DNA of 64,000 nt from Hoeflea_A sp040932035 (GTDB lineage: Bacteria > Pseudomonadota > Alphaproteobacteria > Rhizobiales > Rhizobiaceae), in the NCBI RefSeq assembly GCF_040932035.1, contig NZ_JBFRBB010000003.1:496001-560000 (forward strand), given 5' to 3'. The notes under the pieces were generated by a model. The model saw only the letters and a list, made by a program, of their open reading frames with translations, was not told the DNA's origin and ran no database searches. How positions within the stretch are numbered: the stretch's first letter is position 1; every line of letters begins with the position of its first letter. The position numbers were made by a program, and so were the translations under genes. Below, piece by piece: positions 26,851-35,192 of this stretch.

Positions 26851-27773
26851 AACCGGCAGAAACTGGAATGCTTGTTGCCGGGATCACCGGTGCGCTGGCA
26901 GCAGCGGCGATACCGTATGTTGCGGATGGTTACTGGCTGTCGATTGCAACAACCGCAATGATGTATATTGCGCTGTCGACAAGCTGGGCGTTGTTTTCCG
27001 GACCAACTCATCTGATCGCCCTGTCGACCGGCGCCTTTTTCGGGATCGGCGGTTATCTGGTCGGAACAGGCATGAGCGATTATGACCTGAGCTTCTGGAC
27101 CATGGCCGCGATAGCGCCGCTGGTGTCTGCCGCGCTGGCGCTGTTGATCGGTCTGGCGACGCTGCGCCTGTCGGGCGTCTATTTCGTCATCTTCACGCTC
27201 GGCCTCGCGGAAATGATCCGCAACCTGGTGTCATGGGTACAGAACAACTTTCTCGGGTCGCGCGGCCTCTACGTTCTGACGGACTTTACCGAGGCGGACA
27301 TCTACTGGATGCTGCTTTCAGTGGCCGTCGTCGTGTTCCTGGCCGGCTGGCAAATCAACAGGTCACGGCTCGGTTTTGCGTTGCGCATCATCGGCAATGA
27401 TGAGGATGTCGCCAAGCATGTAGGCATCAATACGGCCTGGTCCAAGGTGGTCCTTTTTACCACGACAGGTTTCTTCGCAGCCATTGTCGGAGCCATCGTT
27501 GCTCCGCGGTACTCCTACATCGAACCCAATGTCGTCTTTTCTCCGCAGCTCAGTTTTCTGGTTGTCATCATGGCCCTGCTGGGCGGCGTTCACCGTCTTT
27601 GGGGGCCGTTGGTCGGCGTCATTCCGTTCACGCTCATCTGGGAGGGCATCACCATTTCCTTTCCCAACTCCACGACCATGTTTCTGGGGCTCACGTTCCT
27701 GCTGATCGTATACTTTCTACCCAACGGGTTCGTTGGCCTGTTTGAGACCGTGTCCGGGAGGTTTCGCAAATGA
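26847..27773 (+). CDS. ABC transporter permease, LivM type
   Basis: 308 residues, starting at a GTG that overlaps the previous stop. Many hydrophobic helices are seen. The LivM landmarks are present: STSWALFSGPTHLIALSTGAFFGIGGYL in the first third, RLSGVYFVIFTLGLAEMIRNL, and the coupling loop GFALRIIGNDEDVAKHVGINTAWSKVVLFTTTGFFAAIVGA. LLGGVHRLWGPLVGV lies near the C-terminus. It forms the heterodimeric channel with the LivH-type protein. Confidence 0.92.
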   Translation: MKPAETGMLVAGITGALAAAAIPYVADGYWLSIATTAMMYIALSTSWALFSGPTHLIALSTGAFFGIGGYLVGTGMSDYDLSFWTMAAIAPLVSAALALLIGLATLRLSGVYFVIFTLGLAEMIRNLVSWVQNNFLGSRGLYVLTDFTEADIYWMLLSVAVVVFLAGWQINRSRLGFALRIIGNDEDVAKHVGINTAWSKVVLFTTTGFFAAIVGAIVAPRYSYIEPNVVFSPQLSFLVVIMALLGGVHRLWGPLVGVIPFTLIWEGITISFPNSTTMFLGLTFLLIVYFLPNGFVGLFETVSGRFRK

Positions 27774-28501
27774 TCCCCGGCGATACTATCCTTGAGGTCT
27801 CCAATCTGACCAAGCGATTTGGCGGTCTCATAGCGGTCAATGATCTATCCTTTTCCGTTCGCGAACATGAAGTTATGGGCATTATCGGACCGAACGGATC
27901 AGGCAAATCAACAACGATGAACCTGATTTCGGGGGCGTTGCCGGCGTCCGGCGGAACGGTCGTGCTGGAAGGTCGCAACCTGACGGCGCTGCCGGCCTAC
28001 AAGATTGCCCGCTTCGGCGTTGCGCGCACCTTTCAGTTGGTACGCATCCTTCCGAAACTGTCGGTTATCGACAATGTGGTTGCGGGCGCCGCTTTCGCCC
28101 ACCGGCCGCGCTGGGGCGATGACGCGGAACGCTTTGCCGCCGATCTGCTCGACCGGCTGGATCTCGGCGAAAAGAAAAACCTCGGCATCGGTTCGCTCAC
28201 TTACATAGATCAGAAACGGCTGGAGCTTGCCCGGGCGCTTGCCTCCGAACCGGAAGTTCTTCTCCTCGACGAATGGCTGGCGGGCTTAAATCCGAGTGAA
28301 TTGCAGATCGGGATCGACCTGATATCCAGCCTGCGTAATGAAGGGCGGACCATTATTCTTGTCGAGCATGTGATGGATGCGATCCGTTCGCTGTGCGACC
28401 GCTGCGTGGTAATGAACTCGGGCAGAAAGATTGCCGAGGGGACGCCGGCGGAGGTGCTCTCGGACGCTGAAGTCATACGCGCCTATCTGGGGGACGGATG
28501 A
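27770..28501 (+). CDS. ABC transporter ATP-binding protein, LivG type
   Basis: 243 residues, start overlapping livM by ATGA. Walker A is GPNGSGKST. The Q-loop (RTFQLVRILPKLSVIDNV) and the H-loop His (ILVEHVMDAI) are present. Two motifs deviate from the usual LivG: the signature is LTYIDQKRLELARAL rather than an LSGG/LPYGQQR-like form, and after Walker B the catalytic Glu is followed by Trp (LLLDEWLAGLNPSE; D167, E168, W169) where Pro is almost universal. Catalytic residues themselves are intact, so activity is expected. Confidence 0.9.
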   Translation: MIPGDTILEVSNLTKRFGGLIAVNDLSFSVREHEVMGIIGPNGSGKSTTMNLISGALPASGGTVVLEGRNLTALPAYKIARFGVARTFQLVRILPKLSVIDNVVAGAAFAHRPRWGDDAERFAADLLDRLDLGEKKNLGIGSLTYIDQKRLELARALASEPEVLLLDEWLAGLNPSELQIGIDLISSLRNEGRTIILVEHVMDAIRSLCDRCVVMNSGRKIAEGTPAEVLSDAEVIRAYLGDG

Positions 28502-29220
28502 TGCTGAGCGTGACCGACATTTCCGTTTCCTACGGTCTCCATCGCGCCCTGGCGGGTGTTTCACTCAATGTGTCGCCGGGTGAAATCGTCGTCATTCTGG
28601 GTGCCAACGGTGCAGGCAAAAGTTCACTTTTGCGCGCTGTTTCCGGCATCTGCGAAGGCAGGGTCGAGGGACGGGTTGAGCTCAGTGGCAAGGATCTGTT
28701 GTCCAGAAAGTCCGATGAAATCGTCGAGGCCGGCGTGGCGTTCGTACCCGAGCGCCGCGGTATTTTTGGCGATCTCACCGTGTGGGAGAACCTGATGCTC
28801 GGGGCCTATTCCGAGCGGGGCCGCCGCGGCAAGGAAAAGAACCTCGATCAGGTGCTGACGCTGTTTCCGAAACTCGTCGAGCGAAAGAAGCAGATTGCGC
28901 GCACAATGTCCGGCGGCGAACAGCAGATGGTGGCGATCGGCCGGGCGATGATGGCCAATCCGGAAATCCTGATGCTCGATGAGCCGTCACTCGGCCTTTC
29001 GCCGATCCTGTGCACCGAACTGTTCGGCAATCTGTCTCATATCCGCGAATCCGGCATGGGCGTTTTGCTTGTTGAACAAAATGCCAAACAGAGCCTTGCC
29101 ATCGCGGACCGGGGTTACCTGATCGAAAACGGTGAGATCACCGGCGAGAATTCGGCCGAAGCGCTGCTGCATGACCCCGCGGTACAGGCGGCTTATCTGG
29201 GCGGTGCCGCGCATAAGTGA
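28498..29220 (+). CDS. ABC transporter ATP-binding protein, LivF type
   Basis: 240 residues; two adjacent ATGs (28498 and 28501) overlap the livG stop. All ATPase motifs are canonical: Walker A GANGAGKSS, signature MSGGEQQMVAIGRAM, Walker B ILMLDEPSLGLSP, and the H-loop in GVLLVEQNAKQS (Gln/Asn at the switch position, as is normal for LivF). FVPERRGIFGDLTVWENLMLGAY is the characteristic LivF mid-region. It pairs with the LivG-type ATPase. Confidence 0.92.
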   Translation: MMLSVTDISVSYGLHRALAGVSLNVSPGEIVVILGANGAGKSSLLRAVSGICEGRVEGRVELSGKDLLSRKSDEIVEAGVAFVPERRGIFGDLTVWENLMLGAYSERGRRGKEKNLDQVLTLFPKLVERKKQIARTMSGGEQQMVAIGRAMMANPEILMLDEPSLGLSPILCTELFGNLSHIRESGMGVLLVEQNAKQSLAIADRGYLIENGEITGENSAEALLHDPAVQAAYLGGAAHK

Positions 29221-29244
29221 ACGCAATAGCTGGAGGATGAAACC

Positions 29245-30024
29245 ATGAATGATGGACAGACGATCATCGTAACGGGGGTTGCCTCCGGCATTGGTGCGCG
29301 AACCGTCGAAGTGCTGAAAAGCCAGGGCGCGAAAGTCATAGGCGTGGACCGCAACGAAACCGACAATTGCGATACGTTTTTCCAGGCCGATCTTTCCGAC
29401 CCGGCATCGATATCCGATCTGGTGGCGAAACTGCCTGCCGGCGCGGATGGCCTTGCCAACGTTGCCGGCCTGCCGCCGACCGCCCCGGCCGAACAGGTAA
29501 TAAAGGTCAATATTCTTGGTTTGCGCGAATTTACCTATGCACTTGTGCCCAGGCTTGCCGCCGGCGCCTCAATTGTGAACCTGGCGTCGCTTGCCGGATT
29601 TGGCTGGCCGGATGCTGTTGATCAGGCCAAGGCTACGCTGGAACTGACCTTGGATGGCGACATTGCGGGCTTTTGCAGGGAACATGATCTCGATGCGCCC
29701 GGTGGCCGCTCCTATTTTCTGTCCAAGGAAGCGCTGATCATCTGGACGATGCAAAACCGCTGGACATGGCGCGACCGCGGCATCCGCATGAATTCGATCA
29801 GCCCGGGGCCGGTGGATACGCCGATACTTCCGGATTTTATCGAAACGCTTGGAGAGCGCGCGGAAGAGGACATGCGGGTTATGGACCGTCCGGGCACGCC
29901 TGAGGATATTGCGCCGGTTGCGGCCTTCCTGCTTTCACGGTCCTCGGCCTGGATCCGTGGTGTGAACATTCCCGCCGATGGCGGGATGTCATCGCACATT
30001 CTGTGTGGCATGCACGAACTGTAA
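29245..30024 (+). CDS. Short-chain dehydrogenase, coniferyl-alcohol-dehydrogenase-like
   Basis: 259 residues. The cofactor motif IIVTGVASGIGARTVEVL is near residue 7. A short NVAGLPP loop replaces the usual NNAG. The catalytic Ser is in IVNLASLAG, and the YFLSKEA motif contains the Tyr and Lys of YxxxK. MNSISPGPVDTPIL then GVNIPADGG finish the fold. The insertion before the catalytic Tyr, and wording such as SKEALIIWTMQ, are typical of the 3-alpha-HSD/CalA (coniferyl alcohol dehydrogenase) subfamily. Last gene of the ABC operon. It probably oxidises the imported aromatic alcohol to the aldehyde handled by the divergent aldehyde dehydrogenase. Confidence 0.8.
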   Translation: MNDGQTIIVTGVASGIGARTVEVLKSQGAKVIGVDRNETDNCDTFFQADLSDPASISDLVAKLPAGADGLANVAGLPPTAPAEQVIKVNILGLREFTYALVPRLAAGASIVNLASLAGFGWPDAVDQAKATLELTLDGDIAGFCREHDLDAPGGRSYFLSKEALIIWTMQNRWTWRDRGIRMNSISPGPVDTPILPDFIETLGERAEEDMRVMDRPGTPEDIAPVAAFLLSRSSAWIRGVNIPADGGMSSHILCGMHEL

Positions 30025-30053
30025 TCCGTGCATTGCAAAGAGCCCAATGTAAA

Positions 30054-30074
30054 TTGTGCCACCTGGTGGCACAA
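30054..30074 (+). promoter_or_regulatory. IclR-type operator upstream of the sulfatase operon
   Basis: A perfect 21-base palindrome, TTGTGCCACC-T-GGTGGCACAA, 62 bases before the first start of the operon. A near-copy (17 of 21 identical, same GTGCCA-N5-TGGCAC core) occurs upstream of the IclR gene at 37053-37073. An isolated TGGCAC half-site follows at 30108-30113. Confidence 0.75.
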
Positions 30075-30135
30075 ATTCGAATTTGGCTTAGGTGAAAAGC
30101 CTCTCTGTGGCACAGTCGGTCCGGGAGGAATTTAA

Positions 30136-30171
30136 ATGCTCAAATCCGCATGCGCACCGGGGCTGCGATGA
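30136..30171 (+). CDS. 11-residue leader peptide coupled to the sulfatase gene
   Basis: The strong ribosome binding site GGGAGGAA (30123-30130) is spaced for the ATG at 30136, not for the sulfatase. That ATG opens an 11-codon frame (MLKSACAPGLR) whose TGA overlaps the sulfatase ATG as ATGA at 30168-30171. This looks like translational coupling. The peptide itself may have no function. Confidence 0.45.
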   Translation: MLKSACAPGLR

Positions 30172-31811
30172 ACATCCTGTTCATCATGTATGACCAGCTG
30201 CGCCATGACTATCTCAGTTGTGCCGGGCACCCGCATCTGCATACGCCCAATTTTGACCGGGTGGCGGCGATGGGCGTGCGGTTCACAAATGCCTATGTGC
30301 AGTCGCCGATCTGCGGTGCCTCCCGCATGAGTTTTTACACCGGGCGTTACGTATCCTCGCACGGAGCGCAATGGAACGGATTTCCGCTTCGCGTGGGTGA
30401 GCAGACCCTTGGGGACCATCTGCGGCGCGAGGGCATGGATTGCTGGCTTATCGGAAAAACCCACATGAACGCCGATGCTGAGGGCATGGCGCGCCTCGGA
30501 CTGAGCCCCGACAGCATCATCGGCGCGCGCCAGGCCGAATGCGGCTTCGACACATGGATCCGCGACGATGGACTATGGGGGGAGGGGCCGGATGGCTTTT
30601 ATGACGAGAAGCGCTCTCCCTACAATGAGTATCTCAAGTCCAAGGGCTATCCGTCGGAAAATCCCTGGGCCGATTTTGCCAATGCCGGAGTGGACGAGGA
30701 TGGCAATACAGCCTCGGGATGGATGTTTGCCAATGCCGACAAACCAGCCAATATTCGCGAAGAGGACAGCGAAACTCCCTGGTTGACGCAAAAGACGATC
30801 GAATTCATCGAGCAGACCGAGGCCCCCTGGTGTGCCCATGTGAGTTACATCAAGCCGCACTGGCCCTATATCGTTCCGGCGCCCTATCACAATATGTTTG
30901 GATCCAACAACGTGCCGCAGGCCTTGCGTCATGACGTCGAGCGCGACAATCCCCACCCGGTATTCGGCGCCTATATGGACAGCAAGATCTCGCAGGCTTT
31001 TCAGCGCGAGGATGTGCGCCAGAAGGTAATCCCCGCCTATATGGGCCTGATCAAGCAATGCGATGACCAGCTGGGCGTGCTGCTGGATTATCTTGAAGAA
31101 TCCGGACGCATGGACGACACGATGATCGTCCTGACCTCGGACCACGGCGATTATCTCGGCGATCACTGGATGGGCGAGAAGGATCTGTTCCACGAGTCGA
31201 GCGTCAAGATCCCGCTCATCGTCTACGATCCGCGCTCACGGGCCGACACGACACGCGGCAAGACTTGCGACGCACTGGTGGAATCAGTCGACCTGGCGGC
31301 CACATTTATCGAGGCTGCGGGTGGCGAGGTGCCAGGTCACATCATCGAAGGCCGTTCACTACAGCCGTGGCTCGATGGTGAAACGCCGCCGTGGCGCGCG
31401 TTCGCTGTCAGCGAATACGATTACTCCGCGACACAACAATGTGTGAAGCTGGGCCTGGAGCCGCGTGACGCGCGGCTGTTTATGGTTTTCGACGGTCGCT
31501 ACAAGCTGATGCATGCGGAGGGCGGCTTCCGTCCCATGCTTTTCGATCTGCAGAATGATCCTGACGAGTTTTACGACCTTGCCAAGGACAATGCCCACCA
31601 GGCCGAGGTCGACCGGCTATACGGTCACCTGGCAACATGGGGCCGGCGGCTTGCACAGCGTGTGACATGCTCCGATGACGATATCAGGACCATGCGCGGG
31701 CGTTCCGCCCGCAAGGGCATCCTGCCGTTTCTCTATGACGGATCGGAGGTGGATGAAGAACTGACCGTCAAATACCGTTCCCGGGTGACGCGAAAATACG
31801 GGAGCGAATGA
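30168..31811 (+). CDS. Formylglycine-dependent sulfatase / phosphonate-monoesterase-like hydrolase
   Basis: 547 residues from ATG 30168 (ATG 30150 is a weaker alternative). MNILFIMYDQLRHDYLSCAG gives the metal-binding Asp of the alkaline-phosphatase superfamily. The FGly-type site is C49-G-A-S-R (CxASR, Ala where Pro is commoner) in SPICGASRMSFYTGR. Further metal and active-site residues are in GKTHMNADAEG, SYIKPHWPY and LTSDHGDYLGDHWMGEKDLFHE. No signal peptide is visible, so a cytoplasmic location is likely, as for phosphonate monoester hydrolases and choline sulfatase. It shares the operon with an alkylsulfatase and a TAXI-TRAP importer, so an imported organosulfate is the inferred substrate. 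An anaerobic or FGly-generating activator is not in the window. Confidence 0.85.
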   Translation: MNILFIMYDQLRHDYLSCAGHPHLHTPNFDRVAAMGVRFTNAYVQSPICGASRMSFYTGRYVSSHGAQWNGFPLRVGEQTLGDHLRREGMDCWLIGKTHMNADAEGMARLGLSPDSIIGARQAECGFDTWIRDDGLWGEGPDGFYDEKRSPYNEYLKSKGYPSENPWADFANAGVDEDGNTASGWMFANADKPANIREEDSETPWLTQKTIEFIEQTEAPWCAHVSYIKPHWPYIVPAPYHNMFGSNNVPQALRHDVERDNPHPVFGAYMDSKISQAFQREDVRQKVIPAYMGLIKQCDDQLGVLLDYLEESGRMDDTMIVLTSDHGDYLGDHWMGEKDLFHESSVKIPLIVYDPRSRADTTRGKTCDALVESVDLAATFIEAAGGEVPGHIIEGRSLQPWLDGETPPWRAFAVSEYDYSATQQCVKLGLEPRDARLFMVFDGRYKLMHAEGGFRPMLFDLQNDPDEFYDLAKDNAHQAEVDRLYGHLATWGRRLAQRVTCSDDDIRTMRGRSARKGILPFLYDGSEVDEELTVKYRSRVTRKYGSE

Positions 31812-33079
31812 TGCCGAACGCAGCTCTAGTTGAACATAACGCCAGTCAGTTCACCAAGTCAGTGGTCGAACTGGACACGGGCATCTGGGGCGCCGTGGGT
31901 TTCGCCGCTTCCAACGTATATATGGTCGAAGGTTCGGCAAGCGTCACCATCATCGACACCACCGAAAGCACAAAAGCGGCTGAGAACATACTGGCAGAGT
32001 TCCGCAAGCTTACCGACAAGCCGGTAGGGCGGATCATCTATACCCACAGCCACAGGGACCACATTTCGGGTGCCGTCGTTTTTGCATCGGACAGGAACAT
32101 TCCTGTTCTGGCGAGTGCATCCTTCAGTTCCGATCTCGTGGGCGTGGATGAGCGGGTGATTGCTCCCAACAAAGCCCTCGGCCGGCGTACTCAGGCGCAA
32201 TTCGGTATCGGGCTCAGCCCGCAGGAGCGGATTTCTCTGGGTTGTGGACCCGGCGACCGACCCATGGAAGGGATGGGTGCAGGTCACCTGGCGCCGACCG
32301 AGCGCATATCCTCCGACCGCGATATCGATCTGGACGGTGTTGCGGCACGGCTGATCATGGCTCCGGGAGAAACCGCCGATCACATGGTTGTCTGGCTGCC
32401 GGCGCAGAAGGTGCTGTTTTCGGGCGACAACTGGTATCATGCGTTCCCCAATCTCTATGCCATCCGCGGCACGCCCTATCGCGATTTCGCGACATGGGCA
32501 GACAGTCTTGCGTTGCTTGCAGGGCTTGGTGCTGAAGTACTCGCCCCGGGTCATACAATGCCGGTGCGCGGTGCGGAAAATGTTCAAGAGGTGCTGACAA
32601 CGACCCGGTCGGCGATCATGCATGTGATCCGTTCCACCGTTGACGGAATGGACCGTGGTCTGTCGTTGGATGATATCGCGGCTTCGATTGCGCTTCCCGC
32701 GGAATTGGCCGACAAACCCTGGCTGCGTGAGTTCTATGGCAAGATCGAATGGTCCGCGCGGGCATTCGCGGCCGGCACGCTCGGCTGGTATGGCGGCAAT
32801 CCGACCCATCTTGGAACATTGTCCACCAGAGAGCGGGCCGCTCATATAGCGCGTCTTGCAGGCGGTACCGCAGAATTGCTGAAGGCGGCCGAGACGACTG
32901 GCGATCTGCAGTGGCGGCTCGAATTGTGTGACCACCTGATTGCTCTCGGGGAGCCCGCGCAGGATCTCAAGGCGACAACGATGGCAGAGCTTGCCGAGGC
33001 AGAAGTCAACGCAACCGCGCGCAACACCTATCTGTGGGAAGCAAAGCGATTGCGTGGCGGCGCGGAGGGAAGTGGATGA
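31808..33079 (+). CDS. MBL-fold type III alkylsulfatase-like hydrolase
   Basis: 423 residues, overlapping the sulfatase stop. The metallo-beta-lactamase motif THSHRDHISG (H80, H82, D84, H85) binds the zinc pair. Downstream PGETADHMVVWLPAQKVLFSGDNWYHAFPNLYAIRGTPYRD is the hallmark of the SdsA1/BDS1 alkylsulfatase group. A helical dimerisation region follows from about residue 290 (SLDDIAASIALP, GTLGWYGGNPTHL). The C-terminal SCP2-like lipid-binding domain of long SdsA1 proteins (about 650 residues) appears to be missing. No signal peptide is seen, so it probably acts in the cytoplasm on small sulfate esters. Confidence 0.85.
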   Translation: MMPNAALVEHNASQFTKSVVELDTGIWGAVGFAASNVYMVEGSASVTIIDTTESTKAAENILAEFRKLTDKPVGRIIYTHSHRDHISGAVVFASDRNIPVLASASFSSDLVGVDERVIAPNKALGRRTQAQFGIGLSPQERISLGCGPGDRPMEGMGAGHLAPTERISSDRDIDLDGVAARLIMAPGETADHMVVWLPAQKVLFSGDNWYHAFPNLYAIRGTPYRDFATWADSLALLAGLGAEVLAPGHTMPVRGAENVQEVLTTTRSAIMHVIRSTVDGMDRGLSLDDIAASIALPAELADKPWLREFYGKIEWSARAFAAGTLGWYGGNPTHLGTLSTRERAAHIARLAGGTAELLKAAETTGDLQWRLELCDHLIALGEPAQDLKATTMAELAEAEVNATARNTYLWEAKRLRGGAEGSG

Positions 33080-35160
33080 CGGCGCCGAAAACCGCGGAAA
33101 TCAGAATTGCGAACCTCATTGCCTTCCTGTTCGTGTTTGTCATCCTGATTTACGCGGCCTCAGGGCCGCTGACGGAATTCGTGCGCTGGTTTATCGAGAC
33201 CACCACCGCCAATTTCGAAGAAATGTCGCGACGGGAGCAGCGTGTGCTTTTGAAAGAGCACTGGCTTGGCTCCACCTATAAGAGCTTTGAACGGGCGTTT
33301 TTGTTACCCACGGGCCTTATTCTCGGTCTACCTATCCTCTTCGCCTTTGCAATTTCATTTCTGTCCTTGCAGATGCGTTGGCGGTGGTTGAACTGGGTGC
33401 TCGCGGCGCTGGCGGTCGCAACCTTCATGGCATGGGTGCTGAAGCTGTTTGCGGTCGACGGCGGTGCGCTGCCCTCGGCGCAACCCGTCGATTTCATCCT
33501 GTTTCCAATTGCCACCGTGCTGACGCTCTATCTGACCTGGCGGCAATTCGGCACATTCATCGTCGGCTTCTGCCTGTTCTGGATCATCTATTTTTTCATA
33601 CGCGGCCTGTTGCCGGAATGGACGGGTATCTTTGCGGGATCAGAAAGCAGTTTTTCTCAGTCGATGCGGTCGATGGTGCTTAATTTCTGGGCACAGACGG
33701 GCGGCATGTTCGGCCAGCCGCTGCAGGTCGTCTCCGGCAACGTCCTTATATTCATCGTGTTCGGCGCGGTATTGATGGCATCGGGCGCCGGCAATCTTCT
33801 GATGAAGATCGCCAATTTGCTGACCGGGCGTTTTACCGGTGGTGCGGCGCATGCCGCCGTGGCCTCATCAGCCCTCTTCGGTACGCTCAGCGGTGCAGCC
33901 ATTTCGAATGTGGTCTCAACCGGTGTCATGACGATACCGGTCATCAAGAAATCGGGATTCAGACCGGCCTTTGCGGCTGCGGTCGAAGCCGCCGCCTCAA
34001 CGGGCGGTCAGGTCATGCCGCCGGTGATGGGTGTTGTTGCGTTCTTCGTTGCCGGCCAGATCGGTCTCGAATACCGCTACATCGTGGTGGCGGCGATCGT
34101 GCCGGCTGCGTTCTTCTACCTTGGCATTTTCCTGACGGTGTTTTTCGAGGCCCGCCGGCAGGGCGTCGGTCCGCTGCCATCTGAAAACAGGCAGGGTCTT
34201 ACAAGACGTGAAATGGTGCAGTGCCTGGTGTTCATATTGCCGCTTGGCGTGCTCAGCTACTTTCTTTTTGCGCAACCGTCCGTTCCGAAGGCCGGGTTCT
34301 ACGGGTTTGTGACCGCGATCGTCTGTTCACTTGTCTTGTTCCCCGAGTTCCGGGCGTGGCGCAAGGTCTACACTTCCTTCGTGAGTGCCGGTCACATGTC
34401 CGCATCGATTGTTGTGATCGTAACCGCAATCGGTCTGATCGTCGGTCTGATCCAGGTTTCCGGCTTTTCCGGACGCCTGTCGCTGCTGCTGGCGCAGCTG
34501 GCATCGGGGCCGTTGTTCGGAACGCTTGTCGTCGTGGCACTCGGCGCTATCGTTCTTGGAATGGGCCTTCCGCCCGGCGCGACCTACTTCATCATTGTGA
34601 TTGCACTGAGTTCCGGTATCGATGCGGTGGGCATTGCGCCGCTTACGCTGCACCTTTTCGTTGTCTTTTTTGCCGTTATTTCGACCGTTACGCCTCCTGT
34701 GGCGCTGGCGGCCTTTGCCGCAGCACCGATTGCGCAGGCAGATCCGGTGAAAACCGGCTTTCAGGCGGCACGCTTGTCCCTGGCCGGTTTTATCATCCCC
34801 TTTGTCTTCGTTTACCACCCCGCGGTGCTCTACAAATTACAGGTCCTGTTTGAATGGTTCGGCGGTGAATTGCCGACATCAAAGGCGATGATTGACATAT
34901 CCAGTGTCGGCTGGACCGAGCTCGGCTGGATTGTCCTGGCCTTCGCGCTTTCGATGTGGCTGCTGACTTCCGCGCTTGCCGGTTACGAGAAGAACCGTCT
35001 GCGGGGGCTCGAGCGGATTGCCCGCGGGCTGGCCGGCATTGCAATCCTGATTCCCAATACTTCCATCGCCGGTCCGGCATTTGTCGCGTCGGCAATGCTC
35101 ATCGTCGGGCATCGATTCCTGAAAGGAGAACCATCACCGGTCGACACGATGTCTGCATAA
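33076..35160 (+). CDS. TAXI-TRAP transporter fused permease (DctQM-type)
   Basis: 694 residues from the ATG at 33076, which overlaps the alkylsulfatase stop (ATGA) and has GGAGGGAAG upstream. It has about 17-18 hydrophobic segments: an N-terminal small-subunit-like part followed by the large 12-helix domain. The DctM-like core shows SGAAISNVVSTGVMTIPVIKKSGF and GGQVMPPVMGVVAFFVAG in the first half and GMGLPPGATYFIIVIA with VTPPVALAAFAAAPIA in the second, the expected inverted-repeat hairpin motifs. It imports a substrate delivered by the TAXI binding protein, driven by Na+ or H+. Confidence 0.9.
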   Translation: MTAPKTAEIRIANLIAFLFVFVILIYAASGPLTEFVRWFIETTTANFEEMSRREQRVLLKEHWLGSTYKSFERAFLLPTGLILGLPILFAFAISFLSLQMRWRWLNWVLAALAVATFMAWVLKLFAVDGGALPSAQPVDFILFPIATVLTLYLTWRQFGTFIVGFCLFWIIYFFIRGLLPEWTGIFAGSESSFSQSMRSMVLNFWAQTGGMFGQPLQVVSGNVLIFIVFGAVLMASGAGNLLMKIANLLTGRFTGGAAHAAVASSALFGTLSGAAISNVVSTGVMTIPVIKKSGFRPAFAAAVEAAASTGGQVMPPVMGVVAFFVAGQIGLEYRYIVVAAIVPAAFFYLGIFLTVFFEARRQGVGPLPSENRQGLTRREMVQCLVFILPLGVLSYFLFAQPSVPKAGFYGFVTAIVCSLVLFPEFRAWRKVYTSFVSAGHMSASIVVIVTAIGLIVGLIQVSGFSGRLSLLLAQLASGPLFGTLVVVALGAIVLGMGLPPGATYFIIVIALSSGIDAVGIAPLTLHLFVVFFAVISTVTPPVALAAFAAAPIAQADPVKTGFQAARLSLAGFIIPFVFVYHPAVLYKLQVLFEWFGGELPTSKAMIDISSVGWTELGWIVLAFALSMWLLTSALAGYEKNRLRGLERIARGLAGIAILIPNTSIAGPAFVASAMLIVGHRFLKGEPSPVDTMSA

Positions 35161-35192
35161 ACAAGAAAACTACAATCCAGGGAGGATACTTC

